64,000 bases of DNA from Chlamydomonas reinhardtii (Eukaryota; Chlorophyta; Chlorophyceae; Chlamydomonadales; Chlamydomonadaceae). The translations under genes and the position numbers were made by a program. The stretch is taken from contig NC_057006.1 of NCBI RefSeq assembly GCF_000002595.2, forward strand, positions 5,625,356 through 5,689,355, given 5' to 3'. The notes under the pieces were generated by a model. The model was not told the DNA's origin and did no database searches. It saw only the letters and a list, made by a program, of their open reading frames with translations. Positions within the stretch are counted from its first letter, which is position 1. Every line of letters begins with the position of its first letter. Shown piece after piece: positions 1 through 12,637 of the stretch.

Positions 1-2095
1 CCGCAGCCAGCGCCTCCAGTGCAGCAGTTGCGGCGTGCCGCGCCCACCACGCCGCCCAGTGCTGCGGCTCCGTGTTGGCGCCTGTGACGGTGTGCAGACA
101 GGTGCTGCAGGCGCCGTCCATACGCGGCAGCCGCAATGCGCCCAGGGGTGGGTCTCTGTCGGGCGTGTCCTTGTTCTCACCCGTCCCTTTCCCTGGCTGA
201 TGCCCACAGGTACGGAAGAGGTCCGCGACGGTGGTGGGCCTGCGGCGTCGACGCGGGACAAGCGCAGGAATGACACCCTGCGCGTGATGGACTGGTCTTT
301 CCGCAAGCTCCCTGACACAGACCTCCCGCTTCGACTCCACGGCGCCCCGGCGCACCTGGGTGTGATGAGGTACTCGTCCAGGTCCGCAAACGCCATGACC
401 GCCCCCGCCTCGTGCCAGTGGGCCAGCAGCGCGTGGTCGTACGTGCGCATCTGGTGCCTGTGGCGCCACATGGGTCCGGGTGGGGCCGTCCGCCCGTAGT
501 GAGTGAGACCCACGCAACAAGACTTACTGGATCAGCCGAGAGGGAAGTAAGAGACAGGGATGGCGGGCGGGCAAGCATGGTACAGTAAACAGAACTGACG
601 TCAGACTTCAGGATGCAGACGTCATAACAGCCTTCCTATCCCTATCCAATCACGATAGCACCCCTGCTCACCAGTACGCCCGCCGCAGGCTGCCAGGCCG
701 CTCCCGCTTCAGCGCCTCGTGCACCAGCAGCGACCCCGAGAACGCCGGCGTCAGGTCCCACAGCACCAGCACCAGCACTCGCGCCGCCAGCAGCGCCCGC
801 AGCGCCGGCTGCGCCGCCAGCCGCCCCGGCGGCTCCTCCGTGTACAGCAGGTACTGCGTGAAGCCCAGCTGCGTGTGCCAGGCCACGTGCGGCACCAGCA
901 CAGCCGCCAGCGCGTCCGGCGACAGGCCGTGCCGCGGCGCCAGTACGAAGTAGGCCGGCGGCTGCGCGGTGGCTGGAGGCACAGAGGAGGGCTGGGCGCG
1001 AGGCCGGGCTGTGGCTGCGGCTGCACCCGTCGCGGCGGCGCCAGTGTGTGGCGGCGCGGACAGGCTGCCGCACACGGTCCCGACGCCCTCAGATGGCGCT
1101 CCCAGTGGGAACCTCGGTCTCTGGTGCTGCAGGTGCTGGCTCCCGTGCTGGCGCGGGCCGGGGTGTGCGTACGGCAGCACCAAGCAGTAGAAGGGGAAGC
1201 CCGCCACGTGCAGCTCAAACTCCTCCCACGTGGCGTCGGCGTCATCCAGCTCCAGCTCGCCGTGCAGGCCGCCGCCGTCCTCCGGCGTGCCAGTCTGGCC
1301 CAGGCCCGCCTCCTCGTCACTCAGGGCCAGCGGGTAGACGCGCCCCGTGTGCGGCGAGCGGAGCCGGAACAGCGGCGGCTGTGGGTTCGGCAGGGAGTCG
1401 TCTGCGCGGTCAGCCTCCTCTTCCGCACCTGCGGCGTCCGCTTCTACAGCTCCTGCCCTTGCTGCTGCTGCTGCTTCGTTTGCCGCCGCTGCCTTCATAG
1501 CTGCTGCGAAGGGGTTGTGCAGGCAGTAGCTGTGGCAGGTGGCACAGCGGTCCTCCTGCGGCTCCCTCGTCACACACACGAAGCCGCGCACGCGCAGCCG
1601 CGTCCTGCCCCTCCCACCAGATGCCGCCGCCGCGGGGCCCCGCAGCGGCGGCGGAGGAACGTGGCACGTGCTGAGCATGACGTGCAGCATGACCGGCGTG
1701 GTCACCAGCGGCCCGTTTGCATCGTCTGTGGGGCGCAGCGGCAGGCTGCCCGGCAGCCAACACGAGGTAACGCCCATGGCACTGGCCCGGTGGTACAAGT
1801 TGCTGTGGTGGGGGCCGGCAGTGTAGGCTGCGGCCACAGCTGTGCTTGAGACTGCGGAGGCAGTGATGGCTGCTCCGGTTGCGAGGGCGCTGGCAGCTAG
1901 GTAGGCCAGCAGCGTATTCAGGAGGCCGCGAGAGGCCCACCGTGGCCGTGTCGGTGGAATACCTGGATGCAACAGTCGTGCATTCTGCCCACGGCAGCAC
2001 GGCCGATGCACCAGGAGTGTGCCTGCTCTGCATGTCGCCTGGTGCTGATCTTGCCGCGCGCCGGCTTGCTGCTGGGGCGCTATGCGGGGTGCCAT
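1..2095 (-). CDS. GT92 (DUF23) family glycosyltransferase, 3' end outside window
   Basis: Predicted exons on the minus strand are 672-2095, 356-457 and 1-155, the last running off the window. Joining them gives HVAWHTQLGFTQYLLY, a loop, RAYWHQMRTYDHALLAHW and then AVMAFADLDEYLITP. This is the GT92 pattern: a conserved aromatic N-terminal block, a Trp-His segment and an FxDxDEY/F metal-binding DxD-like motif, here DLDEY. A hydrophobic segment at about residues 55-80 (LLNTLLAYLAASALATGAAI) looks like a type II signal anchor, so a Golgi location is likely. GT92 members add sugars, usually galactose, to glycans. A stem of roughly 300 residues that I do not recognise separates anchor and catalytic part. 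The start is uncertain: the open frame extends upstream of the ATG at 2095 without a better ATG, so an extra 5' exon is possible. The intron between 355 and 156 is inferred only from phase and splice signals. Confidence 0.68.
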
Positions 2096-3809
2096 ACGGG
2101 GTGCCAGGCCCGCGCCTGCGCACCCTGGGCGCACGCAGCCAGCCCGGGCACCTCTGACGGGCGGGCACTGCTGCCCTGTCGCCGGGGCCTTCCCCCGGCG
2201 TGCCAGCTGTCGAAGCTCCGACGTTCAGCCACGCGACTGGCACCGCGGCGACGGTCGTTCTCAGGTAACCCACCACGTCTGGAACACAGCCTGGGGTACC
2301 GATGACAGACCACTTCTGCACGACGACTATGTGAAGGGCGACCGAACGCGGCGGCCCTGCCTAGGACGAAGCAGCGCCGCGGCACCCCGGCAGAGCGGGC
2401 GGTGGATCAGACGGGTCGCCTACGTATGGGAACTTCGTTTGGTCTGTGGTGTTGAGTCAGCTCGGCGGCCAAGTGACTTGCAATGAGTCGGGCCAATGCG
2501 CGAGGCGTCGATGCGGTTTGTGCTGTATGGAATTGTCGTATGCGATAATTTCTGTAATGTTTAAAGCCGGCCTGCTTAGGAGGCTCCAGCTGCGACTGTA
2601 CGTTCGGCGCGTCTGACCGAGCCCGCCCGAGTTAGAGCGGTTCAGTGAGCGTGAAAATTGTATGTGGGTGCGCGTGTATGTTTGAATGGTGCGGAAAGAG
2701 TACAGAACCCCTATGTGAAAAAATATGCAGTACTGAAGCCAATGTGCACCCTGTTCGCACCCGTTCGAACCTGCCAACCGCCGTGGACCGCTGTGGCTGA
2801 ACACTGTGGCTGAACATTACGGTAACCCGTTGCACAACAATCTGCTAGCTGAGGAAGTTCAGTGACCAACGCGCTCAGGTGTAACATTGTGGCGCGGCGG
2901 GTAAGCACAGGAGGCATTTCACTGCTGACACAGCAACACTACCACCATCTCAAGACTCCAGCCTCTGTGGGCTAGATCACAAGCATGCATGGTAGCCGAC
3001 ATCGAGGCGCACGGAGCGTTCAGGGGGACGAGGTGTTTCCGCCGTGTGTCATTGTGCTGCGGGGCGTTTTGTCGCTGATGCAGTGATTAAACAATTGCCA
3101 ACTTTGCACCTTGCTATACATGCGTCCGTCAGCCCCACATGCTGTATATGGATGCTGAACCCTTTGCAAGGTCACAGGCAAACGGGCGTCTTGTCTGGAC
3201 CCGGTTGGCCGGCGCCCTCGCACACGGTGCTGCCCTGTGCTGCTCTCCTTTGGCCAGCATGGGTACTAGCCACGACTTGACCGAGCTTGTGTGGGCCACG
3301 ATCAACAGCTGGAAATCCTCATCCACCACGTGCATGCCTCTGATGCGGGTTCGGAGTTGACGACCTGCGGGGTGGGGAGCTCACCGCAAACGTGGCGGCA
3401 TCCGGCGAGCTAGGGTTTGGCCAGGTTTGCCACGCGCGTGTACATAGTTAAAGCGGAAGAGTAGTGGGCTTGTATCTTGCTACAATAAGCTAGAACATAG
3501 TCTCTTTGACACGTGTGCAGACACCGTTTGGGGTACACTCGCGCAGTAGCAGCAGCAAGGCCCCGGCTACCGCTTGACGCGCTTGCTAATAAACAGTTTG
3601 GTTGCAGAATACATGAATTTTCTGATAACTTGATTTTGCGCGTTCTTTCACGGGATAGGGTCAAAGTTGTTCCCATCGCCAGGCTTGCCAGTGTTTGATT
3701 GCCCAGCTTTGACACTGTTTCAAGTTCCATATCCGGGCACTGGACCAGCACCTGTAGACCGCTGGTTTGGAGGCCCGAACGAACACTTGTTGGTGAATTT
3801 TAGTCGAAA
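2096..3809. other. divergent intergenic region
   Basis: Lies between two outward-facing genes and should hold both promoters and 5' UTRs. No open frame resembles a protein and base composition is less GC-rich than the genes. No repeat or RNA gene recognised. Confidence 0.5.
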
Positions 3810-6800
3810 ATGGCTTCAAGGGAGGCACAGGCCGCCCTCAGCAATGATACTCGCCGTCTGATTAGGCAGATTATTAGGCAGGTTCACCCGGACCTGTTCG
3901 CGGCCAACCCCTATGAGCGGCAGTGCAACTCGGACTCGCTGCAGGTGGGGGTTTGAATTGCGCGGCTGCTGGCCCGGGTCAAAGCGGCTCCGCGTCTTTT
4001 GCCTTTGTAGCTGCCTTCTAGGACTCATTGACGACTTTTCTGCCACTGCAGGTGCTGAACGCATACGTTGATGACTTGGCCAAGGGGCTCTCTCCTCCTC
4101 CGGCGCACCTGGAGTTCTATGTGCGCGAGGCTGGAGCCCTTATGAAGAGGGAGGCCGAGCTTCCGGCTACCGGGAGCTTGGCCCCCCTGTTCTATGCGTT
4201 TGGGCTTATCACGGCCGAGGAACTGCAAGCGGCGGACCCCTACGCGACGGTGCAAGACACCAACTTCCTGTCCTGGCTCCAGGAGACTGTGCACGAGGCC
4301 GTGAGGACCGCAGAGCAGCATGAGCTTCTCAAATGGCGCATTCGGAAGTACCGTGACACGCTGCAGGAGAAGTTTTCGCTGGCGGCAGTGCAGGTAACGA
4401 CATGCCGATGGTCGCGCCGCAACGCTAGGCCGGCAGGACAGTCGCTCGATGCCGCAGTCCATTCGCTTACGTAGTCTCATAAGCTGCAACTGGGTTGCGA
4501 GACCGGCGCATGAGGCAGCCGGGCGGCTGGGGCAGGACTGAGCTGTCGAAACCAGTCGTGCAACACCCCATGACGTTTTGGCGGCAGGCCACGCACTGAA
4601 GCGCGGGGCCCCTTTGGGCCACAACGCGGCGCGCCGCGAAGCCCACTGCCCCAAACTCATCCGCTCTTTCATTCCAACGTCGTCGCAGCCATAACATGCG
4701 ATGGGGGGCGGTGCAGGCTAGTCCAGGTTGTGAGGGTAGTACTGGTACCACGCAAGGGCGTCCTATCCGCCGCCAGCTAGGGTAGCACAGCTCGTGGGGC
4801 CTTTGACACATGGACAATTCGGGTCAGGGCAACACCGTAACGCATGGCACAGTGGCGCGCAACACCCCTGCATGCCCCTCATGCCGAGACATCCCGCTCG
4901 GCCACGCGCACGTGTACCTGGCCCCTCGCCACACGGCACGCCCGGCCACGCACGCGCTCCGCTTCCCCTCAGCCGCCCGCTCGTCCGCCTCCCTCCGCGT
5001 TTGCAGGTGGGCGCGGAGTACGCGGTCAGCCTCAGCGAGCAGGAGCGGCAGGTGGAGGCGCTGACCACGCTGGAGTACGGGCTGAGCAGCCTGTACCAGG
5101 ACGGCATGGCCTTCGAGGGCCTGTCCATCCAGCTGTACCACCCCGACATGTGCCCGGTGGAGTCGTACGCCTACATGGACGAGAATGGCGACTATCAGAT
5201 GCAGACCAGCTACATGAAGTCCTACATCGCGGACGACGGCACGGTGCACCTGGTGGCGGACAGCAGCACCATTAAGGAGCAGATCAGGGCGCTGGACCTG
5301 GACCGCGCGCGCATGCTGGCGTTCGTGGCGGACTTCTGGCTGGGCCGCGTGAAGGAGCTGACGCCGGCGGTGCAGGGGCTGCTGGGCGTGAAGGCGGTGT
5401 GGTGCGACACCAAGACGGAGCAGAACAGCCAGAAGTTTGTGATCTGGGCGGGCTACCTGCTGGAGAAGCGGTGAGTGCGCGGAGGAGGGGAAGGAGGAGT
5501 AGTAGTAGGGAGGTGGTGGAGGTTACGGGTGGAGGAAGGGGAATCGGAGGGAGACCAAGCCGGCTGGAGGGTAAGTGCGCCAGTGGGAGGAGGGGGTAAG
5601 GGGCGCGTACAAGGGCGAAGAAGGACTGGCAGGATTTTACGGTGTTGCCAGTAAGAAACCAAGGGGGGGGGGCTCGTGAAATGGCGCCCAGCAAGCCAGC
5701 GCTCCACATGCTCGTGGTGAGCATGCGCACGAAGCCCGCGAATGGGCGTTACGGGGGCGGTAATGGTGCCCTCCATCCCTTTCACGCTGTACCTTAACTT
5801 CTGCCGTGCATTGTCTTTGTGCCATGCAGGGAGGACATCCTACGCTGCCTGGGCGGCCGCTCCTTCGCGTTCTCCCTGATTGTGCACTCGGAGAGCGACG
5901 GGCCGCTCATCAATTTCCACACCAGCAGCCCTATCCTCAACGTGCGCACCGATTGCCCGCCGCAGCACCTCATTGAGTTCCTGGTGTCGGAGACGGGCGT
6001 GGCGGCGAGTGAGGCGGCAACGGAGGTGCAGAGCAGCCGGTGAGCGCGGAGGAGCGTGGGGGGAGAGGGGGGGAGGGCAAGAGGATGGCATCGAGCTGAG
6101 GTTGCCGCGCGCTGCGCGGCGGCGCAACAGAGGAGTTGTGTGCATGCGCACGAGCCATGCGGACTTGGGTGTGGCACATCAGACCGCGAAGGTTCTGTCA
6201 CTGGGCGTTGAGCATGCTTGACTGTGACTTGTCTATGTCAAGCCAAGGATGTGACGTCCTGAAGCTCACTCCTGTGCTGCTTGCAGTGAGCGCGAGGAGG
6301 CGCTGCTGGAGAAGGTGCGGAAGGCGTTCGGGCTCAAGTGCATTATTAAGATTTGCATGAACGACAAGGTGCTGGAGGGCGCGCAGCGGCTGCTGGACAA
6401 TGCCGACCTTATCAAGGGCAGCGTCAACCTCAAAGGGGCCTCGCTGGCTCTGGATGACTGCTACGAGGTGGGCGTGGCGGCGAGGACAGGGGCGGATGGG
6501 CGGGGCAACGAGAGCGGGCCATATGGTATGGGGCATGCGCTGCCCTGCGACGCATCGGTTGGTGGGATCAGGCGCAGGCCTGGCATGGTCGCGTCTGAGT
6601 CCCCATTCGCTGACTCAGTACGTCCCGCAACCCCGCTTGGCTGCTCGCTTCCCGCAGCTGTGGGACTCGGGCTTCATCTCAGTGCCCTACAACTTCAAGA
6701 TCAACGAGCTGCCCAACAAGATCAAGCTGCTGCAGGCCGGCCAGCGCATCACCGACAGCTCCTCATCCAATGGCAACGGCGCCCCCTCGGCGCCCAGCCT

Positions 6801-7050
6801 GGTGGCGCGCGCGGCAACGGCGCGGCCGCACGCCAGCAGCGGTGCGGCGTCCAGCGGGCCGGCTCCATGCGGGCACAGCGCCCTCCATGGCTGCGGCAGC
6901 GGCGCCCGGCAAGGGCTCATGGCTGCAATTTGCTTACGGCCGCTGGCGGCGCGGCGCGTCAGCAGCGCGGCAGTGCGTGCAGTGGCTGTTGTGTCGAAGG
7001 CGGGGTCCAGCGGGGCAGCCAGCGGACTGGTGCAGCGTGCGTTAATATGA
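3810..7050 (+). CDS. TCAIM: TCAIM-like protein (DUF4460 + DUF4461)
   Basis: Six exons (3810-3944, 4052-4393, 5007-5470, 5830-6039, 6287-6467, 6658-7050) give 574 residues with consistent phase. The N-terminus, RQIIRQVHPDLFAANPYERQ followed by NSDSLQVLNAYVDDL, is the J-domain-like DUF4460 block, which in human TCAIM reads VHPDFFGQHPVERE. The body, including the TNFLSWLQETVHEAV segment and the late SGFISVPYNFKI region, follows the DUF4461 part. Human TCAIM is mitochondrial and has been linked to T-cell activation, so the ancestral role must be something else and is unknown. The predicted protein starts only about 20 residues before the HPD motif, so there is little room for a long targeting presequence. 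The last ~110 residues are a Ser/Ala/Gly-rich tail with no similarity that I recognise and may be lineage-specific. The ATG at 3810 opens the conserved domain directly. Confidence 0.78.
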
Positions 7051-7999
7051 GGCAGGCACTGCCGCAAAGTGTGTTCTTGCGAGCGTGTTGACGTGGGAGA
7101 GTGTGGAGCGGTTTCGCTCAGCTGGAGTTCGCTATTACCATAACCCTTGTATGATTATACCCATATTGTTTGAGTGTTTGCTGTGTGCGAGAGTGTTTGC
7201 AAGGGGTGCACCCCGTGGGCGTTGTTTGCGTCAAAGATCAGTGCGTGCATTGCGTTGCTTGCCCTTCCCTTTGTTGGTTGTGCGGCTTCGGTGGCGGCGT
7301 CACACGAGCGTATGGGTTCACTGGATTGACGGTTTGTACCAGCAAGACTGTCCAGACTGGGCACACGTCGTAGCGAGCAGACCGAGGAGCTGTGTCTCCC
7401 AGCCCCATTATAGAACGACAACATGACTTGACGTTTGGATGAGCGCCATTCCGCATGGAGCGTTGGTACCGTAAGATCCGCATGGAGATGTGCAAGACCA
7501 AGTTACATCTATTGTGCTGGAGCCAAGTATCTCCTGACTAACTGTAAAGGATTGTGATGTCTTAATCTTGCACCACCGCATGATCCCGCCCCCGCATCCC
7601 GATATTACCGTACGCAGCCCCACTGCTTGCTGACAGACTGCACACCTGACAGCTCAGCTCCACATGGGCATGGTGCCACATGCTCCTACCTACATCCATG
7701 CTCTGGTGCGCCTGGGCTTCCAGTGCCAGACCCCAATTAGACCCTCCGCGTGATGGTCACCCCCAGTCCGTTGCTCTCGGTGTACGCTGGCACTGTGCCC
7801 TGGCACTGCGGGATGCCGGTATCACTCAATCTCCATCCATCCGTGGTCCGTGCGCACTCACAACGCAACCATCTCCGCACCGTCTTCCACTGCACATGTC
7901 TCCATAGAAACCTGCATCTCCATGCCTTCTTCGTGATACGCTCACGCGCCCCCAACGCTGCTCCGCAACCTCGCACGTGCCGGTGCCACACCGCGTGGC
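7051..7999. other. convergent 3' region
   Basis: Shared 3' flank of the TCAIM-like gene and LC6. It holds a TGTAA on the plus strand (7543-7547) and its complement TTACA (7503-7507) for the minus-strand gene, so the two transcripts may end within about 50 bases of each other. No coding sequence recognised. Confidence 0.5.
7543..7547 (+). promoter_or_regulatory. TGTAA polyadenylation signal, TCAIM-like gene
   Basis: TGTAA is the usual volvocine nuclear poly(A) signal. This copy lies about 490 bases after the stop codon and is the first good match I see. Confidence 0.45.
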
Positions 8000-8615
8000 T
8001 TACTCGCCGCCGGGAGTGAACGGAGTGTCCTTTGATTTCCATAGGATGACGTGGTACGTGTCAACCTGCAGGCATAGATGAAAGCCTTCATGAGATGCCG
8101 TTATCACTTGCTCTTAAGCAGTGCTGGAGGCTTGGGCTGCGGCCTTGTTCTCCTTTCATCCATCTGGCCCGACCCCTGCACGGCGTACCTTCATGTGGAT
8201 GAATTGCCGCGTTTCGTGGCTCACAGCACCTGCACAGCATCACGTACACGTGCATGCGCGTTGGTTGCGACCTGCACAAGCATAGTGGAGCAGGGCAGAA
8301 TACTGCGAGCCCGCGCCCCAGAACCCACCCGCGTGTTCCCGCCCGCGTGCCACACTTACTTGCGAAGCTTTTGCCCACGATACAGTGGTACACGCCCTCC
8401 GTGGCCTTGCCACTCCCCGGGTACTTCTTGTCATACTCGTGCTTGATATAGAAGGCTATGTCTTTGAGTTGCCGATACTTGTCCACAGCGATGAGCGCTA
8501 TTTGGACAGCATCCTGCTCGAAGCTCTCTGGCATGTAGCTAGTAATAATTTTGTAAAAGTGCTGGCTCTGCAGCTGGTAGCCCTGCTCTCCCTGCTGCTC
8601 CTTCTCGTCGGCCAT
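8000..8615 (-). CDS. ODA13: outer-arm dynein light chain LC6 (LC8/DYNLL family)
   Basis: Three exons (8360-8615, 8189-8229, 8000-8065) encode 120 residues, the length I recall for the Chlamydomonas 11-kDa outer-arm light chain. The protein shows the LC8 fold signature: YMPESFEQDAVQIALIAVDK, then DIAFYIKHEYDKKYP, then WHCIVG-like YHCIVGKSFAS joined across introns to AVSHETRQFIHMK. It differs from LC8 itself by a longer N-terminus (MADEKEQQ), an insert GSGKATEG before the HCIVG strand, and a C-terminal tail. LC6 is an intermediate-chain-associated light chain of the ciliary outer dynein arm. The second exon is only 41 bases and is needed to restore the SHETRQF strand. The ATG at 8615 gives the expected N-terminus. 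The gene is head to head with the DoxX-like gene. Confidence 0.9.
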
Positions 8616-8968
8616 GGTGGCCCCAGCTGGTGCTCAAGTATCCAAAGTCGTTAATTACGTGTCTTCGGGCAGTAAAGGCGAGGAGGAATGCAGCACCTAA
8701 TTTAAGGTCGGCGTTATCTACAAGGTCAACATCCCCTTCGAGGACTCGCAGGGCGCCCCTAGTAAATCGAGATTGCAGATGTGTAGAATGTACTCAAGCA
8801 GTGCAGATTAGGTATGACATGCTCAAAGCCTCGCTGTCAGGGCGGAACAGGGCAAGGCGCCATGCCAAGTTCATCGCACGGGCAAAACCCTTGCGAGGCA
8901 ATCAGTTCGTCGCGTAGACAGTCTCGGTCTTTATCTCCCAAGATTCAAAGTGATAACACGCGCCAGCT
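8616..8968. promoter_or_regulatory. short divergent promoter region
   Basis: 353 bases separate the start codons of LC6 (-) and the DoxX-like gene (+), so both promoters and 5' UTRs must fit here. No clear TATA box or repeated motif was found by eye. Confidence 0.5.
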
Positions 8969-10487
8969 ATGCCGAAATCCCCCCTACACGCCCCGGTTCT
9001 CGTTGTCGCGCGGTTCTTGCTTGCCGCGCCTTTTCTGGTATCGTCGGCCACGACGTTCGTGCTGTTGAACAATGAAGAGGTAAAGTGTTTTGAGGCTCTT
9101 TGTTGTGCTGTCAGCGGAGCGGAAACCGTTCCGTGCACCCGACCGGGGCTGCACGCAAAAACCTGCCAAGAGCTGGCGTGGAGACCCTTGCACCGGGGAT
9201 ACATACCATAAAGACTTTGACATCCAGGCTTCGAGTCTGGATGGCAGGCCGGTAGATGGAGCCTGCTAAGCAGCGCGCCGTTTCGTACTGTGCGTGCAGA
9301 CTCGTGAGCTGGCGGTTGGGCGTGCGGCTCCAACGGTAACGGCGCTGCGGCAACTGGGCGTCGAGCTGCCAGCCCAGTTCCCTGCGGTGAGGCTCTGACG
9401 TCACGGATGCCAAGGAGTGTGACCAACCTGTGCGGATGGGAGCGATGACGGTGAAGCAGTGCAGGGTGGGGTCTGCCCACGCGGGTGCGGGCGCGTGCGT
9501 GGTGACAAGTGACAACGGATTTCATGTGTGTGTGCAGGACAAACTGGCAGTGCTGCTGGCGGTCATGCAAGGCCTGGTGCGTAAGCTGACCCTCTGCAGC
9601 TCCGTCGCGCATCATAACCGCATGCCGCAGCTTGGCAGCGCGCTGCCAAAGGGGCAGGGCCGTGGCACAAGAGCACTAGGACACGGTTCCGGCTCAAGTA
9701 ATCTCACTGTACTCCCCCACATGTACATGCGACTGCAGGGCGGCTTCCTCATGGTCATGAACCACCACTTTGGCGGCTTCCTGCTGGTGAGGCCGCCGGG
9801 CTTGTCTGTCGCATTGCCTGGGAACCTGGGCGTGCGCCTGTCCGTGCAGTCGTTGTTGTTTGCCCGGAGCCCGGCCAGCGCGGGCGGTGATGTTGTCAGC
9901 GGTTGATCCTCGCGCGATGCGGTTTCATGGCATACTGACGCTTGCACCACGGCACTCCCACACCCCAATGCCCCCTGCGCCGCCTTGCCAGATGCTTTAC
10001 CTGCTGCCCACCACGGCGCTGACTCAGCAGTTCTGGGCCGTGGACGCGGCACGCACGGCCGAGCAGCTCGACGTGCTGGGCCGCTTCTTGCAGGTGCCGG
10101 GGGAACGGGCTGGGGTAGGGCGAGGAAGGTGACTAGATGGGGCAACCCATTGCGGCGAGATGCGGGGCAGGGGCAAGGTCAGGGGCGGGAGCAAGGGCAG
10201 GAGGTGGAGAAGGGGAGGGGACTGGTGGGGAGGGCATTTGCTGGGTACTTAGATGTGTAGGCTGTGCGCGGATGCGTTACAGCTATTGCGTCGTTGTGCT
10301 CACTGCTAACTACATGCTGGCTCCCTGGCTGCCTGCTCCTGACTGCGACTGGCGCCGTCCACGCACCCACCGCCGGTCCCGCCAGGGTGTGGGCCTGGCG
10401 GGTGGCGTGCTGGCCTTTATGGCCACCACTGACGGAGTGCCGCTCAAGGTGAAGCGGCCGCAGCTGCACAAGCAGCACACAGACTAG
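8969..10487 (+). CDS. small DoxX-like integral membrane protein
   Basis: Exons 8969-9079, 9538-9576, 9739-9786, 9992-10093 and 10386-10487 join in phase 0 at every junction to give 133 residues. Four hydrophobic segments are visible: VLVVARFLLAAPFLVSSATTF, LAVLLAVMQGLGGFLMVM, GGFLLMLYLLPTTAL and VGLAGGVLAFMATTDG. An N-terminal ARFLLAAPFLVSS helix, a central Gly-rich helix, a segment ending in FW (TQQFWAVD) and a last helix with LxGG match the layout of DoxX/SURF4-like four-helix proteins. The family includes a terminal-oxidase-associated subunit and many proteins of unknown role. Assignment rests on this pattern only. The tail KVKRPQLHKQHTD is basic. Exon 2 is only 39 bases, and its donor could instead be four bases downstream, though that would break the phase. 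Confidence 0.55.
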
Positions 10488-11810
10488 CGGCGAGCCGGGT
10501 GCAACGTGGCGTTGATGGTCTAAGCGTGGCTGGTATGATCGGAGGAGCTGCCAGGGTAGGGCCAGGAAGGGGTGTTGAGCCGACGAGGGGGGCGCATGTA
10601 GACTGGGTCGGCATTGGGGAAGGCGCGTGTTGGCTGACAGGGTGAGTGTATGCGTGAGTGATGTGGGAGCACAGGTACAGTGCACGATGCGGAATCCTGA
10701 GGCGAGTAGGCGACACCGTGGCACCGCGGCGGAGGCAACAGCATGCCACGGGTCACGCATCTGCATGGCTTCTCCCAGAACGATGCGGGGAAGATGGTAA
10801 GAGCTGGTGCAAATCTGGTTTGGGCGCCCCGGTTTCCCGAAGTAGGCGGATTTGAGTTTTCATTTGCTGCCTAAATGGGATCTCTGGATGACTGCACGGG
10901 CTGCCATTACGCCGCCAGGGACATCAGCAGCGTGCAGACACAGGAAGTGCGGTGGCATGTTATAGTTGTGGGCCAACGCCAACTCGTGCCGAATGCAGTG
11001 GAGGCCGGTCGGCCAACGCGCCCATGCCAACAGTCGCGCCAGCCTTCCAGCATGCCGAAATGGCAAATCCCGGCAGCTGCCATATTACTGGCTAACATAT
11101 AGCTCCACAATCCTCACAAGTCGTGGTGTCCATTCATGCGGCCTACCTGTTGCTACATCATTCACCAGACCTCCGGCCTCTGGTGCAGCACCGGCCATTC
11201 ACAAGGAGCAGCCTGCAGCCTCACCACAACCACCCTCGACAGCCCTGGCCCCACAGCCACGCCTCTCATCACTCCCTTGCGGCCTTGCATCGTTGGAGAT
11301 ACCGGCACATCCTGCCTAGAGCGCAAGACGATTATAACCAGCAGCCAAACACCGCACTTGGACAGCCCCAAGTTGCAAGTTGCAACAAGGTGCGCGATGT
11401 TGCCCCCAACCGCCCAGTGCACCACGTCACAGCTGCAGTGCAGCACAGTGTCCATCAAACCAACCCTCAGATTACGCGCGGGTCTGGGTCGCTCGAGATA
11501 ACCAGTTCGAACCCCCAGCCCACAAAAGTGCACACAAGGAGACACACACGTGCCAATGCGCACCAGGTTGCACATGCACCGGCCACGCGCCCGCACAGGC
11601 CAAGCGCCCGCACACCACGCTCAGTGCAGCTAAGGCCCCCCAAAGACGCCGAAGCCGCTGCACTGAACCGACCCGACCTGCGGCACAGTTCGACTGCTGT
11701 GTCTGCGGCAGCAGTGGCCGTGCGTGTCGCGCTTTCTACGTTCGTCAAGAAATCTCCCGACAAGGGAGGCGGTCTCCCTGAAGCACGGGGAAAGTCTCCC
11801 GAAAATACAC

Positions 11811-11854
<44 letters not shown>

Positions 11855-12637
11855 TGTCTCCGCTGCGCTGCTCAATTACTGCTACACACGCCATTGTAGG
11901 CGAGACACCAGTTCGGCGCGCCGCCAGGAGAGTAAAAAACAATACATTGCGGTCAGTGGACTACGCCGCTACACCGTGCACTTCAAACTGCTATTGATAA
12001 AGAGTACAGCATCTTATGTACCTGCGCGCTTACAGCACAGACATCCGTCGCCTCGGCAGCGTGCGTTGCATCAGACGTTCCCACACACAGGGTGTGGCGA
12101 ACGGTCTGCCACAGCTACTGCCACACGATTAACCTGCTTGGCCAATGGTGCAGAAGCGGTGTAAATCGAGTGGGTGACGCACTTTATCTCGGGTTGCTCG
12201 TAAAAGGACATGCTTAATAATCTTGGAAGTAAGACCGCGCACATACACATCTGTCTGACACCTCTTAACTCTTTTCCTCGTTTCTACGGCGCCGTAACAC
12301 ACACGGCCAGACAACTACTCGCACACAGACCGAAACCAGCTCACATTCTGGCATGCCTTCCCTGCCGCTGGTTGCTCCGTCTCGAAGCCCGACTCACACT
12401 GCTATGGATCTATTCTCATACCACACCTCCCACCACCCCAAGGCCTGGCCTGCAGCCAGAGACGCATTCTCCGATCCACCACGCTGCGTGACATTCCGCC
12501 TGCCCGATGTTGACCGCCAGCCGTCGCCATCGGATCCAAAAAGCCTCACCACGAAGCCCACTCACCCGCAGCTCATACCACACGGCGCACCACTCCTCCA
12601 CACCACACCGCACCACACCTCACCATTCCAGGCAACA
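10488..12637. other. convergent intergenic region with a (CA)n tract
   Basis: 3' flanks of the DoxX-like gene and the kinase gene. A long open frame (11123-11899) is compositionally odd, runs through the microsatellite and matches nothing. A GTTCGAACCCC string at about 11505 resembles a pol III B box but has no tRNA fold around it. Confidence 0.45.
11813..11852. repeat. (CA)n microsatellite
   Basis: About 20 uninterrupted CA units in the intergenic region. Confidence 0.95.

Noticed and set aside
11495-11520. tRNA gene or tRNA-derived SINE suggested by GTTCGAACCCC
   Set aside because: The T-loop flanks do not pair on either strand and no acceptor or anticodon stem is present.
11123-11899. 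258-residue open frame on the plus strand
   Set aside because: His/Pro/Thr-rich, runs through a (CA)n microsatellite and shows no conserved pattern or splice context.
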